Positions 1-11,092 of a DNA stretch of 64,000 nt are shown piece after piece. Below the pieces are notes generated by a model that was given only the letters and a program-made list of their open reading frames with translations, was not told the DNA's origin and searched no databases. How positions within the stretch are numbered: the stretch's first letter is position 1; each line of letters opens with the position of its first letter. Made by a program: the position numbers and the translations under genes. The stretch spans positions 8,450,384-8,514,383 of the forward strand of contig NW_024040485.1 of assembly GCF_014851395.1 (NCBI RefSeq), written 5' to 3'. The stretch comes from Micropterus salmoides. Its lineage: Eukaryota > Chordata > Actinopteri > Centrarchiformes > Centrarchidae.

Positions 1-1536
1 GCCGTTCTCTGCTTCTGATTGGCTAGTAGTCCTTACCTGGGAACTCGCATGTGCAACTCCCAACAAATATTTTGTACAAGTAAGATGCATCACTCTGTAG
101 CTCAAGAGCGGAGTGTACAACACACATGGTGAAAGGAGGAGCTGCAGCAATGTGCAGTATGAAAAATATGGTGTTTTTTGAAAATTAAACCATGTAAACC
201 TGTTCTGGTGCAACCACTAAATAAGATTTTGAACCTGAAAATGAGCATAATACCACCTCTTTAAAGAGTATTTTAGAGCACTGGTAGCTGAAACACAACT
301 ATACAGCTGTGAAACTTTCCAATTCTTTATCTGCAATATAAAGAAGGACTTCCAAAGTTTACCATTGCTTCCAATGTCCTTTTTGCTGCATAATAATGAA
401 AATACAATCTACATTTAAATGCTAATTATGTGTCCCATTTTGTTACCAAAAATACATACAGAAGCTTCAACATCCTTAAATCAGCTGATCTAGCGGCAAC
501 TTCTAACTCAATACCTTGAAACAGTCACTCAAGTTTACTCACAGTATAGTTTGGCTAGTAAAGGCCCTAATTCACATACACTAAGGCATCTGATTTGACC
601 CAACAGCCGTCTTTCTCATTGCATAGTCAAGAGATTGAAATGTTTTCCTCCCCTCGGGGCCTCCAGAGCACTAATTAAGTATGCCCTTCTTTCTTACAAG
701 ACAAGAAGATAGCTTCCACTGGAAAAACACAGGGGGCACAAGGGCAGCTGGTGAGCTGCAGAGGCAGACGTACTGGATAAGCATACGGATATAAAAGTCA
801 CTAATTATATCATTTAAAATCAGTCAGCTAATATTACATTTCTTTACCAGCACATATAAAATCTGTTTTTCATCTGGATGGAGGGCTCTACTTCTGAAGA
901 GGTCTGCACTTGAACAGGGCCTCTCTGGACAACAGTTTGAGCAGCGATTTCGATACTAACAGGCAGAGCAAATTGCATGTTTGCTTTCATATTTCTCCTC
1001 CTCTCCTTCTAGGAAAGGAAAAGCCGTTGGGAACTGGGAACGCCAGAGGCTGAGTAAAGCTTCAGAGCAGCCAGGAAGAACAGATAGTACAACCATGGAA
1101 CTATAACAGTCCTACTGAATCTCTCCCATTTCCCAGAGGAAGGGCAATTAATAATGGATGATCCACTAAAATTGCACTGTATGTGGAGGTGTACGCAGAC
1201 AGAGGGGGCTTGATGGTTTTTAAAAATTTGTGCACTTCAAAAGCTAAAAGATGCACATGCGTGCTCTTAGATTGTGGAGAGAAAAATGTTAAAAAATAAA
1301 GCTGAGTTAGAGGCAGATTTATTCCACGTCAAGGCTCCTGGGACTCTGAAGTGGTACTCCTGTCCTGCCACATGTGATTCCCCTCCTTCTCAACTGAGAC
1401 CTTGTCTTTGGGTTACATCTTTTTTTCAATTCAACATCACAGTCAAGGCTTCAAGACTTCCTCCCTCTCCCTCTTTACTATGCATTGATTAATATTCCCC
1501 CGTTGAAAGGCATCAGTAAGTTCTGAGGTATCTCAC
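1..1536. other. usp33 intron sequence, no exon recognised
   Basis: This stretch lies downstream of the last recognisable usp33 exon on the minus strand. I looked for the next exon of the zinc-finger UBP domain (the region after the HSQ residues) and did not find it, so that exon is probably beyond the left edge. No other coding signal or clear repeat family is recognised. Confidence 0.5.
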
Positions 1537-3418
1537 CTGCGAGTGCACAGTGCTGTGATCAGCGTGAGATTCTCCACAGCCTACATATGCACAGCCATTC
1601 TGGAGAAAAAACAAACAAACAGAGTGTTTCATTTCAAACCGTCAAATCAACATTTTTGGGACTTTTTGTCCTGGTGAGCATCGTCTTACCTCCAAACACG
1701 CCCACAAATTTGGTCCTCCAACTTTACAGTCTTGGCACTGGCCCTAGAAAAATATGAAGACAGTCAGGTCAGGGGTCACATGTTTTAAAATGAAAATCTG
1801 CAAGACAGCAAAGTTCAACAACAGACAGAAAACCAGAAGAATCTGGCTTGGAATCAGACTTGGTAAATTGATATAAAAGGGTTTCTGCAGGGTTCGCCAA
1901 GCTGTTAAGACCACCAGATACCACACAGAATGCAATTTAACCTTAATCCTACTGACTGGGGTCCCTGCAGACCCCAGAGGTCTGTCATTTCTCACAGGTG
2001 CTTCATTCTATCATTACAATTATTCATGACTTTGTCAATCAATTTGTTCCTAATTCATATCATTGTTTTAAGCTTTAATTAGTGCTTTTTAAAAATACTA
2101 ATGTATTGGTAAAGTAAAAATCACCATTTTCAGCCTATTCAGTTTTATTAGATGGAAAAATTTGTCGCGTTCATGTTTGCCATGGGTCCTAAATTAACTT
2201 GAAATGAAAACTAAATAATACGAGAATACAAGGATAGTAAATTAGTTTAAGTGGTGATGTGGATTGTACTTGGTAAAAAAAAGCTGCAATTTGTATTAAA
2301 GAAAAGTATTTATTTTCATTTTACACAATGTGCAAATGAGCTGTAACTTTCCTTAAATAATTATTTTTTAGATGACATTAATAACTTAAATAATAATGCT
2401 TTGGGAAGAAGTAAGTTAACGTTTTGCTAAAATGGCTGTTTCTTTTCGTTTATCCTTGAGGTGCCCAGGGTTGTCCTTGCATGTTAAATATGTTAGTAAG
2501 ATGAGGGTTAGTACCTGTTTCCCGATCACAGCCGACAAATACGAAACTATGATGAAAATATTTGGTTAATCAAATAAATGCGACCTCGACCCAGATAAGC
2601 GGCATAAAAGGGATGGATGAATTAACCAATAAAAAATGATGAATTAATTTAAGAAATAATTAAATTGACACTTGCCCATAATGGGACTGTCACTACTGCA
2701 CAGTAGCTAGCAGCAGTGACAGTGTTTGCTACAGGTCTGATGGTGCTGACTGAAACTCCCCAGGAAAGGAAGTGAGCAGCATCACAGTCCACTGCTACAA
2801 CAATCCCACTTTTTGTGTAAAATCTCCTGACAGTCAGCAATCAGATACAAAAATATTTTATAACTAGACACTCACATCTGCTTTCAGGAAATCTTTTGTA
2901 AACATTGTTTTTAGATGTCTGCAGTTGTTTTACAACCTAATCCCTTTAAAACCTTGTAAACATAACCTTTTAAATTGTCTGCCATACTGCTTCCACCATG
3001 GTCCTACCTCGCCGCCCTGTTTCCCGTAGTGAAGTTTCTTTGCGTTTTGTTATTATTCTTGTATTTGCCATATGTTGTGTCTCATTAATCTGAAAGTCCC
3101 TGATTATCTTGTTTTTTATACCCCTTTATTCCCAAGTGTCCCTCCCTTCAAGGGCGGAAGGGCTGTAAATGAGAATTTGTTCTTAACTAACGTGCCTGGT
3201 TAAATAAAAAAAATATTTCAAAAAACGTAACTGCCTACAGGAGTATTTACAAGACATGCAGGAAGCCTGTTATTAAAAAGATTGGTAAGTTATGAATAGT
3301 GCAGTGGACAGGGTCATGATGGAAGGTCACTCACATGGGATTTCTGGATGAGTTCCTCCTTGGTGATCTCCCCTACGCAGTCCAGGTGGGGGCAGTCGCA
3401 GATGGACGCCGGCGGCAT
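1537..3418 (-). CDS. usp33: Ubiquitin-specific peptidase 33, 5' coding part (partial)
   Basis: Three coding exons, read right to left: 3418-3335 (28 codons from the ATG), 1743-1690 (18 codons) and 1599-1537 (21 codons). All are joined in phase 0 with consensus splice sites. The 67 residues form the start of the zinc-finger UBP domain of USP20/USP33: a CPHLD motif at the N-terminus, a VGEITKEELIQKS stretch, a CQDC pair, GPNLWACLE, and the YVGCGESHADHSTVHSQ segment with its Cys and His ligands. USP33 is a deubiquitinase of the secretory pathway and cytosol known for targets such as VHL-linked and receptor-trafficking proteins; the catalytic domain is not in this window. USP20 has a very similar N-terminus, and I chose usp33 because the next gene is miga1, its neighbour in mammals. 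The ATG is the first in its exon, which begins at 3435 after a CT-rich acceptor. Confidence 0.88.
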
Positions 3419-3436
3419 AATTCACCCACACAGACC

Positions 3437-3470
3437 TGAGAGAGAGAGAGAGAGACAGAGAGAGAGAGAG
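3437..3470. repeat. GA microsatellite
   Basis: An interrupted AG/GA dinucleotide run immediately next to the acceptor of the first usp33 coding exon. On the minus strand it reads as CT repeats and so supplies the polypyrimidine tract of that acceptor. Confidence 0.9.
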
Positions 3471-3859
3471 GTGGAAGACAAAACACAAAAGTCAGGTTAC
3501 TACCTGAGAGCCTATTCATAAAACAATGCAGGATTTCTTGTTTCAAAAGAATGTTTATCGACCCCACATCTGCTACTTGATAGAGTAACAGGAGAAAAGA
3601 ACAGCACAGAGGACAAACAAAACAGTCAGGCTACTGTAACCTGAGTCACCACCACACAACATAAGGTTTTTCCATGGCCGCATGACTGACAAATTCCTCT
3701 TATTATCAGCCACTGACATGCCAACCTGCCTACAACTCAAGTGAAAGAAGCAGGGTCTGAATGCCGTCGTCGTAAAACAAATCTTCTGTGTTAACGGGGC
3801 GGTCTAGCAGCAATCGAACAGCTCCATTAATTACATTTATATAAGCACAACAACAACTT

Positions 3860-4058
3860 CCATCCATCGTCAACCGCTTATCGGGGGGCTGGAGCGGGGT
3901 ACACCCTTCACACCAAAGGACAATTTTGGAGACACCAATCAACCTAGCCTGCATGTCTTTGGATGGTGGGAGGAAGCTGGAGCACCCGGAGAGAACACAC
4001 ACGGACACGGGGAGAACATGCAAACTGCTGTGCTCACCACTACACCACCGCGCTGCTC
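3860..4058 (-). repeat. tRNA-derived SINE-like repeat, internally shortened
   Basis: On the minus strand the element starts with a tRNA-like head (GCGCGGTGGTGTAGTGGTGA), passes through a stretch containing GTTTGCATGTTCTCCCCGTG and CCAAAGACATGCAGG, and ends with GATAAGCGGTTGACGATGG. This head-body-tail order is that of a very common teleost dispersed repeat. The middle (B box and part of the body) is missing. A second fragment of the same family is at 35525-35612. It lies in usp33 intron 1. Confidence 0.75.
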
Positions 4059-4227
4059 AACAACAACTTAGGCTCTAGTATTTTGTGACATTGTTACTTA
4101 GGTTACAGCCCCATCCTTTTCCACAATGAGTGTGTGTCGGACACACCGACCTTCTGCACCGGACTGTTCAGATACTGAGGTTAGCCTACTGCCTACACGT
4201 ATTTATAAGGATGAAACTGAGGAGTTA

Positions 4228-4435
4228 TATTGATTGGAGCTGATTTACATTTATTCATTTAGCTGACGCTTTTATCAAAAGCGACTTACAATTGCTATAC
4301 ATGTCAGAGGTCGCACGCCTCTGGAGCAACTAGGGGTTAAGTGTCTTGCTCAGGGACACAATGGTAGATGGGTCACAGTGGGGATTTGAACCCGGGTCTC
4401 TCACACCAAAGGCATGGTCTTATCCATTGCGAATT
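4228..4435 (-). repeat. tRNA-derived SINE (V-core-like)
   Basis: Read on the minus strand it has an A-box-like head, a B-box-like GGGTTCAAATCCC, a conserved body containing CTGAGCAAGACACTTAACCC, and a tail with AAGTCGCTTTTGATAAAAGC followed by an A/T-rich end. This is the structure of the fish V-SINE group as I know it; the exact family name needs a repeat library. It lies in usp33 intron 1 and the tRNA-like part is not a functional tRNA gene. Confidence 0.75.
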
Positions 4436-7026
4436 TAATCCGATGGATCACTTTTTCACATTAAGGCTTTTGTTTAAGATTTTTTTTAAATCCACGAGAA
4501 CTTAAATTATAATATCAAACAATGTGTTGACAATCAACAATCAGTCAGTAGAAATGAGTGGCAGAAAGGAAAATCACAATACTATATCTCTGGGGCAGTA
4601 TACTGTACAAGTACAATATTACACCCCTTACAGCAAGTCAATTTTTATACACCTACCATAAAAATACATTTATGTACGCCAACCTGGAATGCCGGCAATT
4701 AATATTGATAATATTGATTATATGATAATACATTAAGTATTATAACTATACTGACCAGTATTGTAACATAGTGACAATGTGTGTTGTTGTCCTTGTTCAT
4801 AGCTGTTATGTCTATTCCAGTGTAAGTACATTGAGAGCAATGAAAAAGTGAGTCTAGATTCCTTCTGTACTTCCATTTTCCACTGTGTAAGAAAAGAGGA
4901 AGATCTGCAGCTACCAAACCAGACGCTCAAGCTCTGTACAGAGGGATGACAGAAAACCACTGGAGGTTTCTAATATCAGGCTTCTTATAAAGGCCACAGC
5001 CCCATTTCCTCCACAAATGGAAACAAAGCTCATGCACAGCCTCAGGAGCAGGGGATTCGCTTGTAGAGTGACAGAGGGCATGGGTTACATGGGGTCTATC
5101 TATCCATAGTCCTGTATTTAAAGAACTGTTGCATCATAAAACAAACAATTCTCTGAATGTGTGCAGAAATCATTTATGAGCCTGAGACTAACAAGCACAG
5201 TTTGGTCAATACTTTTAATACACAGGGGAACACAGTTACTAAAAACAAAGCACCTTTGATATGTGAATAAATAGGTAGAAAAATCTACCAGCCAAAGGGA
5301 TACACCAGCAAATGTATTCCAGGAAACTCTAATATTTCACTCTTTATCTATACTGTCTTAAATGTGTAATAACACTTGTAAAAAAAATATTGATCATTGA
5401 TTGATTTTTTCTTTTTCTTTTGAGTCTTTCTCTGGCTGGAAAGGCCTCTTCAGACCTCAAACCTGTAATGTCAGTATGTCTGTCACCCACAAGGCACCAC
5501 ATCACTGAATGTGTGACCACCTTGCCCGTGGCAAGGCTACAGAGTGTGTGGACCTTGTTAGAGGTTGCACACTGTCCTTCAGGCTTTGAAGAAGTGTTCA
5601 GGTGTCAATGGCATAAAGACAGTGGAGCCCAGCCCACAGCTCTCCACTGCGCTGCATGTGATTCAGCACATTTAAACCACACCAACATGATAATAAAAAA
5701 GTGTCATGGCATACACCAATCTGCTTCAGACCTAAGATGCACAGCTTTGGATTGCCAGCGAACATATAAGACATCTAACAAGAGCAAATGTATGAGGAAA
5801 AGCACACAACCATTTGATTGTTTGTATGTTCATGGTTGAAAATGATTACTTGTGCTGATTCAGAGGTCCACTAAAGCTGCTTGTTCACAGACACAAGACA
5901 ATATTATGCTGCCCTGCAAAGAAGTGGATGTATACACACCATGTGTACTAACAACAGGTGAAGTGGGAGGTCAGCATGAACACAGGAAGAAGCTGATAAT
6001 CATGATCATGTTCAGTCTTGTCCTATTCAATATACCTGTTTCCTCGGCTCATCAATGCTAGCTGTGAATCTGTTGAATAATCAAAACTGAAAGTGTAGGA
6101 AAATCCAAACAAACTAATAAGACACAATGTCAGCTACAGTACACAGTCACTATTACTGCTGACAGTTAATAACCATGAAGATCGAATTAGCCGGTGGTTT
6201 CACTTTTAAGCCCTCGGTAAATTAAGCAAGGCTGGGGAAGAAAAGCATATCTATCCTAACTCTTTCACCATTATAAACCACCCTCACCCTATCACTGCCT
6301 TCACAACCACGGGAATTATTATCCAGGAGGTTTAATTCCGCACAAAGAGGTGGCCCAGTCAGGGTGGGGCGTAGACACAACCCGGGCAGTGCACATGAAA
6401 CCTATGTTGCCATCTTATGGTTAATTTAGAAGCAAGAGAATAATCTGCAAGGCACAACATTAGTAAATTTAGTACCCTAACAACACAGTTCAGCAACAAC
6501 ATTTGCTATTATCCTGAAAACGTACCTGGCAGTTAACGTTAATGTTAGCTAGAGTTTTTCTATTGTTCATATTTTCAACTAGCTACCAACTTATTTCGCC
6601 TAGGCTTTCAGCTAAGCAGCGAATTTAGTCGGCGGAAGATAAAGACAACGTACGTTAAGATAAGTGTGGCTTCGGCCTTGTCCACTGCTCATATTGAGCT
6701 GTCAAACCCAGGCGAGGCGGTGACAGCGTCACAGGCTGACTAAAGTTAGCAACCTTTAGCTGTTAGCATTAGCCTCTTGGTCAAAAAATAATTGGTCATC
6801 AAATGCATCTGTTGCCTTGCAAGCTAGCCACAACAGTAGCACTAGCATAAAAAGCAAGCAGTGGATAGATTTAGCCACGTAAGATGAAGTCAGAGGATGA
6901 TAACCATCTTGCTAGCGTGTTAGCTAATGTTAGCCAGCTAACGCTCCTGATCACCGACGATCCCACAGTGACTAACGTTACACCAGCTAGCTAGCATCCA
7001 CCAGTAACGTTAGCCTTGGTTCTTAC
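4436..7026. other. usp33 intron 1 remainder
   Basis: Intron between the usp33 5' non-coding exon and its first coding exon. An open frame at 5420-5839 (plus) is not supported by splice structure or family similarity. From about 6530 onward the sequence carries many AACGTTAGC-like words (see findings), typical of the neighbourhood of the CpG promoters in this window. Confidence 0.6.
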
Positions 7027-7210
7027 CTGCCCGATAAAAAGAAATCACGTCCCTCAGGTAGATCCAATTGTGCTTGATGTGTGAGACAGAGATTCAGTCT
7101 GTATTTACAGACATACTTTAAAGGGCAATCCTTCACATTAACGATAATAACCGTCCCTGCCGCTCGGCGTGGTTGCTAACGTTACAGCTGTCTCCGCCCC
7201 TTTCCGGTTT
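7027..7210 (-). promoter_or_regulatory. usp33: usp33 5' non-coding exon and promoter
   Basis: A good donor (GCAG|GTAAGA) on the minus strand ends an exon at 7027, consistent with a 5' untranslated exon spliced to the acceptor at 3435. Just upstream in transcription sense lie a GC box (GGGGCGGA, 7194-7200 region) and an adjacent ETS-type site (ACCGGAAA, 7201-7208), with no TATA box. The transcription start is inferred to lie between about 7100 and 7190; the sequence alone does not fix it. Confidence 0.55.
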
Positions 7211-8597
7211 AAAAAACCCAACTAACCCTCCCCATTTTACTGTAAACATTACACTTTATTATGTTTATGCTCATCTAACCCTACCAATCCTGTTATTAAC
7301 ATTAACATTACACTAAACACTTTAACAGCATTTATTTATTTGTATAGTATCACAATGAGCCAGACATTAGCAACCATTAATTAACGTTAGCTTGTCTTGT
7401 AAATAAATAAATGTCACGATACAAATGAAATATTAGCGTGAAACGAACTCAATAAACATGTGAATGATATGAAATAGTCTAATAGCTTCTATAAAATAAT
7501 TACCTCCTAAATAAAGTGTAAGTGGGCTGGGAAAGAAATGAAAAGAGGGTCAAGTGGGGATGACAATAGTAAAGGCAATATACAGTAAACCCATCCCAAG
7601 CGCCATCTACTGTAGAGACACCATTGGCATACAGTCCACAAAATAATCCTGTGTCATCCCTCCAGCTTCAAAAATGTGTTTTGTGGAATAGATAATATAA
7701 TTTTAAGACAATGAGTGTTTCCTACTTGGGATTTATATTTTCCCCTTCCTCTGTTTTTAGTGATATGTATTTAAAAATATACAATTTGCTTAATTTTAAG
7801 TTGACAGGAGGAAAACAAGAAAGAAAGACATGGGGGAACAATACTGACATTATAAATAATACATATACATTCGTAATAATCAATACTACTTAAATTGATG
7901 GAACAACAAAAAATCAAAAAGTCAAAAATACAAGATGGGCCATAATTTTTAATAAAGATCATGTCACAATACATAAAAATGCCTTTATAAGTTAAAATTT
8001 AGACACCATTAGTCATTTTTAAGTGATAATTAAAATGTTGGATTTTTAAATAAGAATGATACAAAGTATGAAAAAATAAAGTAAAACAAAAAATCCCAAA
8101 ATAAAGTCAAAGATATTACGTAATACATCGAAATGTGGATTTTTAAAAAATGATTATGAAAGGGTCAGTTCATAAGTCAGAGTGGAAAAGGATGGGGCTG
8201 TAACCTAAGTAACAATGTCACAAAATTATGAAATATAAGTCAAAAGTTTGACGTAGTTACTATCTTTTAATTGTGGATTTAAAAGTAAAAAGTTTGACTT
8301 AAACTGCTTTGATTGTCACTTTCCCCCCTCATAATTCAAATTCTGTATCTCATATAGACGCCTTCACCGGATGCATTGGCAAGGTGACGCGCCCGGCCCG
8401 AAGTTAACTTCCGTTCTGTTTGTTTATCACTGGGTTTGTGTTTACTGGCTATATCCAGTACAGTGTTTCCCATACATTCATTTATTTGTGGTGGCGCTGA
8501 CTGCCACATATTGATTTCCGGTGTTTTTTTTACTATATAAGATGGGAAAACCTTTATTTGATTGCAGAGCTGCACGCAGCGCATATTCACTCAGCAC

Positions 8598-8647
<50 letters not shown>

Positions 8648-8758
8648 AATACAATTCAAATTAGCTTTATTGGCATGAATGTAATAACAACATTGCCAAA
8701 GCATCATATATACACAACATAAGAACAATCAATCTCTCTCTCTCTCTCTCTCTCTCTC
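8598..8758. repeat. Paired CT microsatellites with an AT-rich spacer
   Basis: Two CT dinucleotide tracts (8598-8647 and 8733-8758) flank an 85-bp segment that begins with AATACAATTCAAATTAGC and resembles teleost repeats of the 'agctttattggc' type. It lies in the intergenic space between the divergent usp33 and miga1 genes. Confidence 0.8.
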
Positions 8759-9480
8759 CCGCAAACACATTGACAGCGGACCAGTCTGTGTATTGAATGG
8801 TTAGTATCCTGAACATCGCTGCACAAATCCGTCCGCGCTCATTCTGTGGGAAACACTGCGGTAAATCAGACAGGTCGGTAGAAAAACATTCTTGCCTCAA
8901 ATTTTTGTTCAACGGGTCTGCTAGTGTGACCTTATCACATTTCAGTTTGGTAAGTAAGTAACGTTTCTTTTTTTCGACTGGCAGCTAAGTTTATTTACAT
9001 AGACTGTATATAAAAAGGTTATTTACTTGTTATGGATTGCTTGCGGAAGTCTGCCGGAAGTTAAGTTTGGGCCAGAGTAATGCACATGCGCAGTACCGTT
9101 TGTTTATGTTGTTACCGTTGAAAGCGTCTATAATTTGACGTAAAAAAAACCAAAAACATTTTCACTTATTACTCTTATAATTTTGACTCACCAAGAGCGT
9201 ATTCATTTTTATCATTTCAATAGTTATTCCATATTTTCTGCTGAATTTTACACATAATTTCAGGTACATATGGGCCTTTAGAATATTACTACATAATGTA
9301 AAGTTATAATAACTCATTAAAAGCCCCACATCAGTACCTACAGGAAAAAACTCAGCATCAATATATCTGTAATACTTGATTTGGCCAAGAGGGGACGCCA
9401 AAACTCCATAAAGTTGACAAGGAGCATGCTTTTATTTTGAAAGTCACGCTCGATGGGCACGAGCTGCTTGAGTCCTTGTA

Positions 9481-9529
9481 GTTGAGGTCAGCCGGAGACC
9501 CGCGTGAGCTACTGGGAGTCTGTGGAGGT
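9481..9529 (+). promoter_or_regulatory. miga1: Candidate miga1 5' non-coding exon
   Basis: A GC-richer stretch ends with a good donor (GTGGAG|GTAACC). It is followed by an AACGTTAGC/TTAGC-rich region like those at other 5' ends in the window. Usp33 and miga1 are divergent, so a miga1 first exon in this interval is expected, and the start codon exon at 11034 begins with an acceptor. The exon borders upstream are not defined; this is inference. Confidence 0.35.
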
Positions 9530-11044
9530 AACCTCAAAATGAACCGGCGATATCCTTCATACTTTGAGCTTGTCACATTCTATTACAAAAGAATCAGCCA
9601 GATTGATTGTTTTTTTTATTTGTTAGACTGTTTAATTGAAGCTGGTTTAATACTGCTAGCTGTTATTAGCCTGTTAGATAAGTTAGCCGTTAGCTGCTCA
9701 ACCAGGCCAATAACAGTTGGGTGCTATCATTTTCTAATCATGTGCTAATATGATTAACCCGACAGACTGTTTCAGAGCTGGGCTGCTGCTTTTATTCCAG
9801 TCAGCGTCCCTGAAATCTTAAAACTCTTGAAAGAAACAGCTCATTTATGTCGGCAGAATTTACTGGTATTGTGCTAATGTTACTCAATGAAAGCCAAAAC
9901 TTTAGGTATTTCAGTCTTTGTTGTGAAGTATTGATATAAAATGGGTATTATCAAGACAAGGCTAGTTTATTTTTATAGCACATACGCATTTAACAGTGCT
10001 TCACATGCAGTGAAACAAACAAAATTGAAGAGAATAATACAAATTAAAATAGAAAAGTGATATAAAATGCAATACCATAACATAGAAGTAGACAAGACAT
10101 GCAGTAATATATTTCCCCAATAAAGCATAGACATGTACAGTATAAAAGTGGTGTAACATTAGTGTCTTATACTTTGCACTCTTATTAATGTGTTATTAAA
10201 AAGTTTTATTAAGGTAGAAAGAGTGCAAAACTAGTTGGAATCTAGATTGCTAGTGGTTTAATGCAGATGTTCAAGAGGAGAAAATGAATTGACCTGATCC
10301 CTGCCTATTTAGTATTGTTATTGTTTACTTGTCAGTAGCATAAAATAGCCATATTTTGAGGCTATCTGCAAACTACCCTGATGTTATATATTCATGTTTA
10401 CAAAGTGCAAGCTGAAAGTTTGAGAACATTTGAAGAGACACAAAACTGTAATATTACTAAATGTGCAATGTTAGACAAAGATTCAACATTTTGTGAGGGT
10501 AAGACTTGGCATCAAATTGGATAATCAACCATGTGATGAGCCACGTGGGTCTCTCATGCAAACTTAATTGGATGTTGCATGTTGTCTCCTCAGTTGGATA
10601 TGCAGCAGCTCAAAAGATGTGGTCCTGCAGTGAGTGACTATGTTTAGAGAGAACAACAGTATGTTTGCTGATAAATTGAAAGATAAAGTCTCTAATTTTC
10701 GCATGTATATAATGTATGTATAAAGGTTTGGGAATACTCTCATACCTTTTGGTGGGTGTCGTAGCTTTGGCAGTCTGTTAGTTCTTTCATAGATATTTTT
10801 CATGTAAGTAATAATTGGGAATGAAACATTTTGTGTAATTGGGAAGTATTTTAACAATATATATTTTAACAATATGTAAGTGTTTCATTACTCCTACTCT
10901 ACTCAGGTTTGGCAAGCATTGCCACTCGCACATACTGTGTCACAGAGGCTTTATGTAATAACTTCTTTATATCCCCTCCTTAGCGCCCAAGGTTAAATCC
11001 TTGCATGTTACTCAGTCCTGTCATCCTCCTCAGGTACAGCAAGA

Positions 11045-11083
11045 ATGGTGATGAAGATAAGAAAGTTGCTAAGTCATGGATAG
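11045..11083 (+). other. Upstream ORF in the miga1 leader
   Basis: A 12-codon open frame (ATG to TAG) lies inside the exon that carries the miga1 start codon, ending 9 nt before that ATG. It would be translated before the main frame if the exon starts at 11034, as the acceptor there suggests. Whether it is conserved or regulates miga1 cannot be seen from one sequence. Confidence 0.5.
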
Positions 11084-11092
11084 GCCGCCACA

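Noticed and set aside
4228..4435. tRNA-like A and B boxes
   Set aside because: The boxes are followed by SINE body and tail sequences and no tRNA cloverleaf can be formed; it is a retroposon and not a tRNA gene.
5420..5839. 139-codon plus-strand open frame in usp33 intron 1
   Set aside because: No recognised family, no splice support and low-complexity neighbours; such a length is expected by chance in this much intron.
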